Below are positions 16,251 to 24,569 of a stretch of DNA of 64,000 bases, piece after piece (position 1 is the stretch's first letter; each line of letters opens with the position of its first letter). Source of the DNA: Streptomyces lincolnensis (lineage in GTDB: Bacteria; Actinomycetota; Actinomycetes; Streptomycetales; Streptomycetaceae); assembly GCF_021173675.1 (NCBI RefSeq), contig NZ_JAIHON010000004.1, forward strand, positions 186,001-250,000. Direction: 5' to 3'. The notes under the pieces are model-generated. The model did no database searches, was not told where the DNA came from, and worked only from the letters and a program-made list of their open reading frames with translations. A program made the position numbers and the translations under genes.

Positions 16251-16958
16251 ATGAACTCCCGTCAGCGCCGCGGCGTGATACTCCTGCTCCTGTCGGTCCT
16301 GTGCGCCCTCGGCGCGTTCGCCGGTGTGCTCTCCGTCATCAACGACGTGGAGTCCAAGGTGGGGCCCGAGGTCACCGCGTACCAGCTCAAGGCGAACGTG
16401 CCGCCGTACACCCGGCTCACCGCGGGCCAGTTCGAGAAGATCGAGATGCCGGAGCGGTGGCTGTCGGACAACGCCGTCACCGATCTCGCGGAGGTCCGCG
16501 GCAAGATCGCCGTCACCACCCTGAAGAAGGGCTCCCTGCTCCAGAGCGACATGATCGTCGACCAGCCGGCTCTGCAGCCCGGGCAGCAGGAGGTCGCCAT
16601 CATGATCGACGCGGCGACCGGTGTGGCCGGCAAGATCACGCCGGGCGCCACGGTCAACGTGTACGCCACCTTCGAGGGCAGGCGGGAGACCGACCCCGAC
16701 CAGTCCAAGATCATCGTCACCAACGCCAAGGTGATCGACGTCGGCCAACTGACCGCCCTCAAGCCCGACTCGGACGACCGGACCCGGCAGGAGACCGACG
16801 CCGTCCCCATCACCTTCGCGCTGTCCACGCTCGACGCCCAGCGCATCACGTACGCCGAGTCGTTCGCCGAGGAGGTCCGGCTCGCGCTGGTCGCGCCCGG
16901 CGCCGACACGACCGTCCCGGAACAGGACCGCTCATACGAACTCGCGAAGGACAAGTGA
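16251..16958 (+). CDS. cpaB: Flp pilus assembly protein CpaB/RcpC (SAF domain)
   Basis: 235 residues with one N-terminal membrane anchor (about 8-28, RRGVILLLLSVLCALGAFAG). A SAF domain follows at about 43-105 (AYQLKANVPPYTRLTAGQF, KGSLLQSDMI), then an RcpC-like beta domain (VAGKITPGATVNVYATFEG). CpaB proteins sit outside the membrane and support assembly of Tad pili. The next gene starts nine bases downstream. The family is clear; the exact role in a Gram-positive cell is not defined. Confidence 0.85.
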   Translation: MNSRQRRGVILLLLSVLCALGAFAGVLSVINDVESKVGPEVTAYQLKANVPPYTRLTAGQFEKIEMPERWLSDNAVTDLAEVRGKIAVTTLKKGSLLQSDMIVDQPALQPGQQEVAIMIDAATGVAGKITPGATVNVYATFEGRRETDPDQSKIIVTNAKVIDVGQLTALKPDSDDRTRQETDAVPITFALSTLDAQRITYAESFAEEVRLALVAPGADTTVPEQDRSYELAKDK

Positions 16959-16967
16959 GAGGCCGCC

Positions 16968-18227
16968 ATGCCCACGAGGATCCTTCCGGCAGTCGGTGAC
17001 GCGGACGCGGTCCGGTCGATCACGACGCTGCTCAGCCAGCTCCCGGACGCCGAACCGGTCGCCCCGGTCACCGACTCCACCCAGCTCATCGACACCCTCG
17101 CGCGCCTGGCCGGGGAGTCGATCGACGAGCTGCCCGAGGTCGTGGTCGTCCACGAGCGCATCGGGCCCGTCCCGGCCCTGGAGCTCATCCGCGAGGTCGC
17201 CCTGCGCTTCCCGGCCGTCGGCGTCATCCTCGTCACCTCAGACGCCAGCCCCGGCCTCTTCCAGGCCGCCATGGACTACGGCGCCCGCGGACTGATCGCC
17301 CTGCCCCTCGGCTACGAGGAACTCGCCAGCCGCGTCCACGCGGTCGCCCAGTGGTCGGTCGGCGTACGGCGTCATCTGGGCGTCGGCGGCGACGTGTTCA
17401 CCGGCGTCGGCGGCACCGTCGTCACGGTCAGCGGGGCCAAGGGAGGGGTGGGGGCCACGCTCACCGCCATCCAGCTCGCCCTCGCCGCCCAGGCGTCCGG
17501 CCGCGGCACGGCCCTGCTCGACATGGACCTCCAGACCGGGGACATCGCCTCCTACCTCGACGTCCAGTTCCGCCGCTCGGTCGTCGACCTGGCCGCCATC
17601 ACCGACATCTCGCCCCGCGTCCTCGCCGACGCCGTCTACCGCCACGACACCGGCGTCGCCCTGCTGCTCGCCCCCGGCGAAGGCGAACGCGGCGAGGAGG
17701 TCACCGACCGCGCCGCCCGCCAGATCGTCAGCGCCCTGCGCTCCCGCTACGAGGTCGTCGTCGTGGACTGCGGCTCCCAGCTCAGCGGCGCGGGCGCGGC
17801 CATCGTGGAGATGGCCGACACGGCCCTGCTGGTCACCACCCCGGACGTGGTCGCCGTGCGCGGTGCCAAGCGGGCGGTACGGATGTGGGACCGGCTCCAG
17901 GTCCGCAAGGCCGAGGAGACCACCGTCGTCGTCAACCGCCACAGCCGCGGTACGGAGATCCAGCCGCAGCTGATCCAGAAGATCACCGGGACGCTCGTCG
18001 CGAACACCGCGATCCCCGCCAACTTCAAGGAACTCCAGGGCGCCGTCGACGCCGGCCGCGTCCACGAACTCGACAGCAAGGGCACGGTCAAGCAGGCCAT
18101 GTGGGGCCTCGCGGGCGAACTCGGGCTCGTCAAGGGCGCCGAGGCGGCCAACCATCGGGCCGGCCGCTTCCGCGGTGGTGACCGGGCGGCGGTGGGCTTC
18201 CGACGACGCAAAGAGCTGGGGAGGTAG
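16968..18227 (+). CDS. cpaE: CpaE/TadZ-like ATPase of the pilus locus
   Basis: 419 residues. Residues 1-130 form an atypical receiver-like domain (VVVVHERIGPVPALELIRE, VGVILVTSDASPGLFQAAMD, GARGLIALPLGYEEL). From about residue 140 a ParA/MinD-type ATPase begins with the deviant Walker A SGAKGGVGAT and DMDLQTGDIASYL. TadZ/CpaE proteins place the pilus machine at a cell site. GAGG of the last codons also provides the ribosome site of the following tadE gene, two bases downstream. Confidence 0.85.
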   Translation: MPTRILPAVGDADAVRSITTLLSQLPDAEPVAPVTDSTQLIDTLARLAGESIDELPEVVVVHERIGPVPALELIREVALRFPAVGVILVTSDASPGLFQAAMDYGARGLIALPLGYEELASRVHAVAQWSVGVRRHLGVGGDVFTGVGGTVVTVSGAKGGVGATLTAIQLALAAQASGRGTALLDMDLQTGDIASYLDVQFRRSVVDLAAITDISPRVLADAVYRHDTGVALLLAPGEGERGEEVTDRAARQIVSALRSRYEVVVVDCGSQLSGAGAAIVEMADTALLVTTPDVVAVRGAKRAVRMWDRLQVRKAEETTVVVNRHSRGTEIQPQLIQKITGTLVANTAIPANFKELQGAVDAGRVHELDSKGTVKQAMWGLAGELGLVKGAEAANHRAGRFRGGDRAAVGFRRRKELGR

Positions 18228-18229
18228 CG

Positions 18230-19483
18230 GTGCGAGCTCCCTGGACCTCGCGCGCTTTTCGGGCGGTGCCTGCTATCTGGCTGCCGCCTGCTATCCGGTC
18301 GGCGCAGGCTTCCCGGCTGGGGTCTGCCTCTTCGCCGGTGTCTGCTTTCCGGCTGGCGCCTGCCTCTTCACCAGTGCCCGCCTCCTCGCCGGTGTCTGCT
18401 TCCCGGCTGACGCCTGCTATCCGGCGGCTTGCTCCCCGGCTGGGGTCTGCCTCCTCGCCGGTGTCTGCTTTCCGGCTGGCGCCTGCCTCTTCACCAGAGC
18501 CCGCCTCCTCGCCGGTGTTTGCTTCCCGGCTGACGCCTGCTATCCGGCGGCTTGCTCCCCGGCTGGGGTCTGCCTCCTCGCCGGTGTCTGCTTTCCGGCT
18601 GGCGCCTGCCTCTTCACCAGAGCCCGCCTCCTCGCCGGTGTTTGCTTCCCGGCTGACGCCTGCTATCCGGCGGCTTGCTCCCCGGCTGGGGTCTGCCTCC
18701 TCGCCGGTGTCTGCTTTCCGGCTGGCGCCTGCCATTTCCTCGGCGCCCGCTTCCCGGCTGGCGCCTGCCTCCTCACCGGTGTCTGCTTTCCGGCTGACGC
18801 CTGCTATCCGGCCGGCGCTTGCCTCCCGGACGGTGCCTGCCTCCTCACCGGTGTCTGCTTCCCGGCTGACGCCTGCTATCCGGTCGGCGCTTGCCTCCCG
18901 GACGGTGCCCGCCACCTCGGCGGCGCCCGCTTCCCGGACGGCGCCTGCCACCTCACCGGCGTCTGCCACCTCACCGGCGCCTGCCTCCGCCCCGGCGCCC
19001 GCCTCCGCCCCGGCGCCCGCCTCCTCACCGCTCCCCGCTTCCCAGCCGGCACCCACCGCCTCCCCGACGCCCACCTCCGCGCCACCACCGACCTCCCCGC
19101 CGCCACCCACCTCCCCACAGAAGGACGACCAAGGCCAGGTCACCATCGAGTTCCTCGGCATGACCCCCCTGATCATCCTGACCCTGGTGCTGCTGTGGCA
19201 GTTCGTGCTTCTGGGATACACGTTCACGCTCGCGGGGAATGCTGCGGACGAGGCGGCGAGGGCGGCGACCGAGGTACCACTGGGGCAGCGGGCGGCCGCG
19301 TGCCAGCAGGCGGCCACGGAACACCTCCCGGGCGCGTGGGACGGCCAGGCGGACTGCCAGACCGGCGGCGGCTATGTGACGGCCACCGTCCGGCTGGAGG
19401 TCCCGGTCCTCTTCCCCGGCTCGATCGGCTTCCCCTTCACGGTGGAGGGGCACGCCGGGACCGTGGAGGAGGTGAAGGACTGA
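18230..19483 (+). CDS. tadE: TadE-family pseudopilin with giant repeat-derived N-terminal extension
   Basis: 417 residues from GTG 18230, which has GGGGAGG directly upstream and lies two bases after the previous stop. The TadE part is only the last 125 residues: DDQGQVTIEFLGMTP (prepilin-peptidase-like site), a membrane helix LIILTLVLLWQFVLLGYTF, then NAADEAARAA. The first 290 residues are low-complexity Ala/Ser/Pro with Arg/Leu, in five-residue rhythms and 41-residue repeats encoded by 123-bp DNA repeats. Normal TadE proteins have 10-30 residues before the helix. No other start with a ribosome site exists near the TadE domain. Whether the extension is made, cleaved or displayed is unknown. 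Confidence 0.7.
   Translation: MRAPWTSRAFRAVPAIWLPPAIRSAQASRLGSASSPVSAFRLAPASSPVPASSPVSASRLTPAIRRLAPRLGSASSPVSAFRLAPASSPEPASSPVFASRLTPAIRRLAPRLGSASSPVSAFRLAPASSPEPASSPVFASRLTPAIRRLAPRLGSASSPVSAFRLAPAISSAPASRLAPASSPVSAFRLTPAIRPALASRTVPASSPVSASRLTPAIRSALASRTVPATSAAPASRTAPATSPASATSPAPASAPAPASAPAPASSPLPASQPAPTASPTPTSAPPPTSPPPPTSPQKDDQGQVTIEFLGMTPLIILTLVLLWQFVLLGYTFTLAGNAADEAARAATEVPLGQRAAACQQAATEHLPGAWDGQADCQTGGGYVTATVRLEVPVLFPGSIGFPFTVEGHAGTVEEVKD
18298..18790 (+). repeat. 123-bp tandem repeats with 15-bp sub-periodicity
   Basis: The string CCGGCGGCTTGCTCCCCGG recurs at 18421, 18544 and 18667, exactly 123 bases apart. The two units from 18421 to 18666 are nearly identical, with diverged units before and after. 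Each unit is built from roughly 15-base variants of CTGCTTCCCGGCTG and CTCCTCGCCGGTG. Because 123 is a multiple of three, copy-number change keeps the tadE frame. The same 15-base rhythm continues in weaker form to about 19060. Confidence 0.9.
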
Positions 19484-19484
19484 G

Positions 19485-19856
19485 ATGCCGTACCAAGGCA
19501 GGGATCGCGATCGCGACCGCGGCCAAGTAGCCCTCGAATACCTCGGCTTCATCCCGATCCTGATCCTCGTCGCCATGGCCGGTGTCCAGATCGGGCTCAT
19601 CGCCTACACCGCCCAGCAGGCCGGTACGGCGGCCCGGGCCGGCGCGCGGGCCGCCTCGATCGAACCGGGTACGGCCCAGGCGGGATGCGCGACCGCGATC
19701 AGCGACTGGCTCTCCGTCGCCTGCGACGCCGCGGAGGGCGGGGACACGGTCACCGTCACCGCGACCGTGCAGATCCCGTCGATCGTCCCCGGCTGGGACT
19801 TCGACCCCGCCCGGAAGACCGCCACCATGCCCCTCGACACGCCGCTCGACGACTGA
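19485..19856 (+). CDS. TadE-family pilus protein
   Basis: 123 residues starting one base after the previous gene. A short basic leader (RDRDRDRGQ) is followed by GQVALEYLGFIPILILVAMAG, the prepilin-type junction plus single membrane helix of TadE. A soluble domain with two cysteines (AGCATAI, SVACDAA) follows. It is of normal length for the family, which makes the extension of its neighbour stand out. It probably acts as a minor pseudopilin with the preceding protein. Confidence 0.85.
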   Translation: MPYQGRDRDRDRGQVALEYLGFIPILILVAMAGVQIGLIAYTAQQAGTAARAGARAASIEPGTAQAGCATAISDWLSVACDAAEGGDTVTVTATVQIPSIVPGWDFDPARKTATMPLDTPLDD

Positions 19857-19866
19857 GGAAGCACCC

Positions 19867-21204
19867 ATGAGCCTGCGGTCACGCATCAACTCCCCCGAAG
19901 AGAACGGCAACCGGGGCGAGGACGGCCACCTGGTCTCCTCCTACCGGACCAAGCTCCTGGAGGAGATCGACCTCGCGGAGATGAGCTCGCTCGCGGCGGC
20001 CGAGCGCCGGGCCCGCCTGGAGCGGGTCCTCGGGCACATCATCAGCCGCGAGGGCCCGGTCCTGTCGACGGTCGAGCGCTCCCAGCTGATCCGGCGGGTC
20101 GTGGACGAGGCGCTCGGCCTCGGCATCCTCGAACCCCTCCTGGAGGACGCGTCCATCACCGAGATCATGGTGAACGGCCCGGACGCGATCTTCGTGGAAC
20201 GCGGCGGCCGGGTCGAGCAGTTGCCGATCCGCTTCGCCTCGCACGACCAGCTGATGCAGACGATCGAGCGGATCGTGTCGACGGTCAACCGGCGGGTGGA
20301 CGAGTCCAACCCGATGGTGGACGCCCGCCTGCCGTCCGGCGAGCGCGTGAACGTCATCATCCCGCCGCTGTCGCTGACCGGCGCCACGCTCACCATCCGC
20401 CGCTTCCCGCGCTCCTTCACGCTCAGCGAGCTGGTCGGCTTCGGTTCGCTGGACGAGCACATGCTGTACCTGCTGGCGGGCCTGGTGCAGGCGAGGTTCA
20501 ACATCATCGTCTCGGGCGCCACCGGCACCGGCAAGACGACCCTGCTCAACGCCCTCTCGGGTCTGATCCCCGACCGCGACCGCATCATCACCATCGAGGA
20601 CTCCGCCGAACTCCAGCTCCAGCAGCGGCACGTGGTCCGGCTGGAGTCGCGCCCGCCCAACGTCGAGGGCAAGGGCCGTATCACCATCCGCGACCTGGTC
20701 CGCAACTCGCTGCGCATGCGGCCCGACCGGATCGTGGTCGGTGAGGTCCGCGGCGGCGAGTCCCTGGACATGCTCCAGGCGATGTCCACGGGCCACGACG
20801 GCTCGCTGGCCACCGTCCACGCCAACAGCGCCGAGGACGCGCTGATGCGGCTGAAGACGCTGGCGTCGATGTCCGAGGTGGAGATCCCCTTCGAGGCGCT
20901 GCACGACCAGATCAACAGCGCGATCGACGTCATCATCCAGCTCACCCGCTTCGCCGACGGGGTCCGCCGTATCACCGAGATCGCGCTGCTGGACAGCCAC
21001 GGCAGCGAGCCGTACCGGCTGGCCACGGTCGCCCGCTTCGACGCCCGGCCGATGGCCGCCGACGGCCGGATCTACGGCGACTACCGGCACTTCCCGCTGC
21101 CGCGCCGCACCGCCGACCGCCTCTACATGGCGAGCCAGCCCACGCCCCAGGCCTTCGGCGTGGCCCAGGCCGCGCACGAGCTAGCCACCCGAGAAGCCAG
21201 GTAG
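19867..21204 (+). CDS. cpaF: Tad pilus assembly ATPase TadA/CpaF
   Basis: 445 residues. The N-terminal domain has LGILEPLLEDASITEIMVNG, typical of CpaF. The RecA-like core has Walker A SGATGTGKTT at about 216-225, the Asp box ITIEDSAELQL, Walker B RPDRIVVGEVRGGE and the His box GHDGSLATVHAN. It is the hexameric cytoplasmic motor that powers pilin assembly through TadB and TadC. ATG 19867 follows the TadE stop by ten bases; the longer open frame upstream is not used. Confidence 0.95.
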   Translation: MSLRSRINSPEENGNRGEDGHLVSSYRTKLLEEIDLAEMSSLAAAERRARLERVLGHIISREGPVLSTVERSQLIRRVVDEALGLGILEPLLEDASITEIMVNGPDAIFVERGGRVEQLPIRFASHDQLMQTIERIVSTVNRRVDESNPMVDARLPSGERVNVIIPPLSLTGATLTIRRFPRSFTLSELVGFGSLDEHMLYLLAGLVQARFNIIVSGATGTGKTTLLNALSGLIPDRDRIITIEDSAELQLQQRHVVRLESRPPNVEGKGRITIRDLVRNSLRMRPDRIVVGEVRGGESLDMLQAMSTGHDGSLATVHANSAEDALMRLKTLASMSEVEIPFEALHDQINSAIDVIIQLTRFADGVRRITEIALLDSHGSEPYRLATVARFDARPMAADGRIYGDYRHFPLPRRTADRLYMASQPTPQAFGVAQAAHELATREAR

Positions 21205-21224
21205 GAACAGGTAGGACCGACCCC

Positions 21225-22169
21225 ATGGAACTCCAGACCCTCGTCACGCTCACCATCGGCGTCGCACTGCTCACCTGCGTGCTCGCCGTGATCGGCGTGC
21301 ACGTCTATGCCAAGGGCCGGGCCCAGCGCGCCGCTCTCGTCGACCGGCTGACGTCCACCGGCCAGATACCGGTCGTCGGCCGTCGGCGCCGCTTCCGCAC
21401 CCTGGACCGCCGACTGCGCCGTACGACAGCCGGCCGGAAGCTGGAACTGCGGCTGGCGGCGACGGGCCTGGACGTCACGCCGGGCGAGTTCTTCGCCGCG
21501 ATGCTCGCCCTGGTGGCCGGGCTGTGGCTGATCGGCCAGGCCACCCTGGCCCCCTTCTTCGGTCCGATCGCGGGACTGCTGGGCGTCTGGGCGGCGGTGC
21601 AGTTCCTCGACTGGCAGCGGCAGAAGCGCATCGAGAAGTTCATCAACCAACTCCCCGAACTCTCCCGCATCCTCGCCAACGCCACCCACGCCGGCCTCGC
21701 CCTGCGCACCGCCATCGGCATGGCGGCGGAGGAGCTGGAGGCCCCCGCCGGCGAGGAACTCGCCCAGGTGGCCAACCAGTTGGCGATCGGCGCGACGATG
21801 GACGACGCGCTCGGCGAGATGGCCGAGCGGCTGCCCTCCCGTGAACTGGTCGTCCTGGTCACGACGTTGGTGCTGTCGAACAAGGCGGGCGGTCAGGTGG
21901 TGAGCGCGCTGCGCAACCTCACCGAGACGCTGGAGGAACGCAAGGAGACCCGGCGCGAGGTCCGCACCCAGCTGGCCCAGGTCAACATGACGGCCTACGC
22001 CGTCCCGGTCCTCGGCGTCGGCTCCCTCTTCCTCATGAACGGCGTCAAGGACGGCGCCCTGGAACGCATGACCGGCTCACCCTTCGGCCAGGCGGCCGTG
22101 ATCATCGCCTTCGGGCTCTACGCCGTCGGCTTCATCCTCATCCGCCGCCTGTCGCGGATCGACGTCTGA
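21225..22169 (+). CDS. tadB: Tad pilus inner-membrane protein TadB (T2SS F family)
   Basis: 314 residues. An N-terminal membrane helix is followed by a basic cytoplasmic stretch, a helical pair at about 85-125, the T2SS F domain (INQLPELSRILANATHAG, VVTTLVLSNKAGGQVVSAL) and a C-terminal helix (VIIAFGLYAVGFILI). With TadC it forms the membrane platform on which the TadA ATPase acts. It lies in order in the tad operon, 20 bases after cpaF. Confidence 0.9.
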   Translation: MELQTLVTLTIGVALLTCVLAVIGVHVYAKGRAQRAALVDRLTSTGQIPVVGRRRRFRTLDRRLRRTTAGRKLELRLAATGLDVTPGEFFAAMLALVAGLWLIGQATLAPFFGPIAGLLGVWAAVQFLDWQRQKRIEKFINQLPELSRILANATHAGLALRTAIGMAAEELEAPAGEELAQVANQLAIGATMDDALGEMAERLPSRELVVLVTTLVLSNKAGGQVVSALRNLTETLEERKETRREVRTQLAQVNMTAYAVPVLGVGSLFLMNGVKDGALERMTGSPFGQAAVIIAFGLYAVGFILIRRLSRIDV

Positions 22170-22191
22170 GCGGCGAGGAGGGACTACCGAC

Positions 22192-23079
22192 ATGGCACTG
22201 CTGCTCGCCTTCCTGATGGGACTGGCCGTCTGGGGCGCCTTCACCGGCATCCGCATGTACCGCGCGGACGCCAAACTCCCCGGCGACCTCGCGCTCGCCC
22301 TGGAGGTCGGCGCCACCCGCACCGGCGCGGTGGACTCCCTGATCGACCGCATGGGCATGCGCTACGCCCCCACCGTCCTGCGCCTCATGGGCCCCAAGCA
22401 GGTCGCCAAGTACCGCCGCAAGATCGACCTCGCGGGCAACCCCGGCGGCCTCACCATCGACCGCTACGCCGCCCGCCGAGCGGTCTACGGCGCCCTCGGC
22501 GGCGTCGGCTGCCTGGTCTTCCTCCTGCGTGGCGACCTCCTCGTGGCCCTGCTCCTGCTGGCCTTCGGGGCGTTCTGGACGGAGGTCGGCATCTGGTCGG
22601 CCATCCGCATCCGCAAGGACGTCATCGAACGGACCCTCCCCGACTTCCTCGACGTCCTCGCCGTCGTCGTCAGCGCCGGCCTCGGCTTCCGCCAGGCCCT
22701 GGACCGCGTCGCCTCCAAGTACGAGGGCCCCTGGGCCGACGAACTCCGCATCACCCTCCGCCAGATGGACCTCGGCATGAGCCGCCGCCAGGCCTTCGCG
22801 GAACTGCGCCGCCGCAACGACTCCGAGCAGGTGGCCATGTTCGTCACGGCCCTGCAGCAGGGCGAGGAACTGGGGGCACCGATCGTCGACACGCTGGTGG
22901 CTTTGGCCAAGGACATGCGCCGCACCGACGCCCAGAACGCCCGCCGCAAGGCCGCCCGCGCCGTCCCCAAGGCCACGATGATGATCACCACGTTCATGGT
23001 CCCGGCCACGATGATCCTGCTGGGGGCGGGTCTGCTGCTGGGGTCGGGCACGGACTTCGGGTCGATCACGGGGGAGTAG
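22192..23079 (+). CDS. tadC: Tad pilus inner-membrane protein TadC (T2SS F family)
   Basis: 295 residues with an N-terminal helix, a central pair (YGALGGVGCLVFLL and following), the F domain core ERTLPDFLDVLAVVVSAGLG with QALDRVASKYEGPW, a conserved QMDLGMSRRQAF segment, and a final membrane helix MMITTFMVPATMILLGAGLL. It partners TadB in the pilus platform. The spacing of 22 bases from tadB and 20 bases to the kinase gene indicates one transcript. Confidence 0.9.
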   Translation: MALLLAFLMGLAVWGAFTGIRMYRADAKLPGDLALALEVGATRTGAVDSLIDRMGMRYAPTVLRLMGPKQVAKYRRKIDLAGNPGGLTIDRYAARRAVYGALGGVGCLVFLLRGDLLVALLLLAFGAFWTEVGIWSAIRIRKDVIERTLPDFLDVLAVVVSAGLGFRQALDRVASKYEGPWADELRITLRQMDLGMSRRQAFAELRRRNDSEQVAMFVTALQQGEELGAPIVDTLVALAKDMRRTDAQNARRKAARAVPKATMMITTFMVPATMILLGAGLLLGSGTDFGSITGE

Positions 23080-23099
23080 GGGGAGCAGGAGGTGAAGAG

Positions 23100-24569
23100 A
23101 TGACGATGGTGAGGCCGGGCCGGGCACGCAGACGGCTGACGCTGGGACGCGAGGCCGCCGACGGCGTTCGGCCCCCACAGGGGCCACCCGCACCCGACTA
23201 CGAAACCAGCACGGGTGGTGCGGGTGGGAACCCAGATCCGGCCGAAGGCCGGATACCCCCCAACACGCCTGAACCCACCATCGACGTCCAGGTGAACGCC
23301 CTCCAGGCCATGTGCCGCCAAGTCTTCGGCTTCCGCCTGGCCATGATCGCCCTCGCCACCCCCGCCGCCCTCCTCAACGCCAACCCCGGCCTGGGCCAAC
23401 GCCTCGTCGGCGCGGCGGTCGTCGTCACCTTCATGGGCTCGTACGTCCTCTTCAGGGACTGGGAACGCTTCGGCCCCCTCCTCCTCCGCCACCCCACCCT
23501 CCTGGCGGTGGACACCCTCGTCGGCTCCCTCCTCCTGATCTCGGCCGGCCCGGACAGCACGCTCGCCTACGTCAGCGTCTGCACCCCTCTCCTCGCCGGC
23601 ATCGTCTACGGCTGGCGCGGCGCCGCAGTCTTCGCCTCCCTCCAGTCGCTCATACTCCTGCTGGTCCACACGACGCTGAAGGACACCGGCACCGGAACCG
23701 GCGCCGGCCCGGCGGAGGCCCTGCTGCTCCCCGGCCTGTGTGTCATCACGGGCGCCCTCGGCTCCACGCTCCGCAACCTCATGCTCCGCTTCGGCGCCGC
23801 CACCCGAGCCCTGACCTCGGTCCAGGCCCGCCTGGCCGTGACGGAGGCGATCACCGCCGAACGGGCCCGCCTGGCCCGCGAGATGCACGACTCGGTGGCC
23901 AAGACCCTGCACGGCGTGGCCCTGGCCGCGGACGGCCTGGCGAACTCGGCGAGCGCGTCCCGCATCGACCCGACCCTCATCAGGCACCAGGCCGGGTTGG
24001 TGGCCCGCTCCGCCCGCACGGCCGCCGCCGAGTCCCGAGACCTCCTCGCCGACCTCCGCCGCGGATCAGAGCCTGGGCCCACCGGCGAAGGGGACGTCCA
24101 GGGGGTGGACGTACTGAAGGAACTGGCAACCCACACCCGGGACTTCACCACCCGCACCGCGCTCCCGGCCACCTGCCACCGCACGGGCGACCGAGCAGAA
24201 CCATCCCTACGGATCCCACCCCTCGTGGCCCGCCAGCTCCTCACCATCGTCACGGAAGCCCTGGAGAACGCCTACCGGCACGCCTCCGCGACCCGGGTCG
24301 AGGTCCGGGCCGGCGTCCACGGCGACCTGCTGCGCATCAGCGTCCACGACGACGGCCGCGGCCTGCCCCCGGGCACCACGCTCGAACAGCTCCGCCGCAC
24401 CGGCCACTTCGGCCTGGTCGGCATGGTCGAGCGCGCGGTGTCCGTCGGCGCCCGCATCCGCGTCGGCCGGGGCGCGCACCCCCAGGGCACGGAAGTCCGC
24501 CTGGAACTCCCGCTGACCGTACTCACCCCTCCCCACCACCCCCCATCACGAGAGGAGGCCGAGCGATGA
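23100..24569 (+). CDS. sensor histidine kinase (HisKA_3 type) of the tad locus
   Basis: 489 residues from ATG 23100 behind AGGAGG. Residues 1-62 are disordered; about residues 19-44 are encoded by a dispersed palindromic repeat. Five membrane helices cover roughly 70-230. The phosphoacceptor helix RARLAREMHDSVAKTLHG puts the His near residue 263. The HATPase has EALENAYRHASATRVEV and DDGRGLPPG with a GLVGMVERA loop. It overlaps the response regulator start in ATGA. Such NarL-type pairs inside Streptomyces tad loci probably control pilus expression; the signal is unknown. Confidence 0.88.
   Translation: MTMVRPGRARRRLTLGREAADGVRPPQGPPAPDYETSTGGAGGNPDPAEGRIPPNTPEPTIDVQVNALQAMCRQVFGFRLAMIALATPAALLNANPGLGQRLVGAAVVVTFMGSYVLFRDWERFGPLLLRHPTLLAVDTLVGSLLLISAGPDSTLAYVSVCTPLLAGIVYGWRGAAVFASLQSLILLLVHTTLKDTGTGTGAGPAEALLLPGLCVITGALGSTLRNLMLRFGAATRALTSVQARLAVTEAITAERARLAREMHDSVAKTLHGVALAADGLANSASASRIDPTLIRHQAGLVARSARTAAAESRDLLADLRRGSEPGPTGEGDVQGVDVLKELATHTRDFTTRTALPATCHRTGDRAEPSLRIPPLVARQLLTIVTEALENAYRHASATRVEVRAGVHGDLLRISVHDDGRGLPPGTTLEQLRRTGHFGLVGMVERAVSVGARIRVGRGAHPQGTEVRLELPLTVLTPPHHPPSREEAER
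23155..23230 (-). repeat. dispersed palindromic repeat inside kinase coding sequence
   Basis: Reversed, this 76-base stretch matches 56400-56475 at about 64 of 76 positions by eye. Both share the exact 20-base start TTCCCACCCGCACCACCCGT and the later run GTCGGGTGCGGGTGGCCC. Arms CCACCCGCAC and GTGCGGGTGG form a perfect 10-bp inverted repeat. It lies in frame within the N-terminal disordered region of the kinase, downstream of the ribosome site and start codon. Confidence 0.8.

Noticed and set aside
18130..19317. Minus-strand frame with Ala/Glu-rich repeats opposite tadE
   Set aside because: Open only because the repeats and GC-rich codons lack stops on that strand; no start context and antisense to a well-placed gene.
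18175..19530. Alternative plus frame through the repeats reading AGVCFPAGACLF..., like a Cys-rich pentapeptide-repeat protein
   Set aside because: It is an out-of-frame reading of the same 15-bp repeats; it has no ribosome site and continues into nonsense opposite the TadE domain frame.
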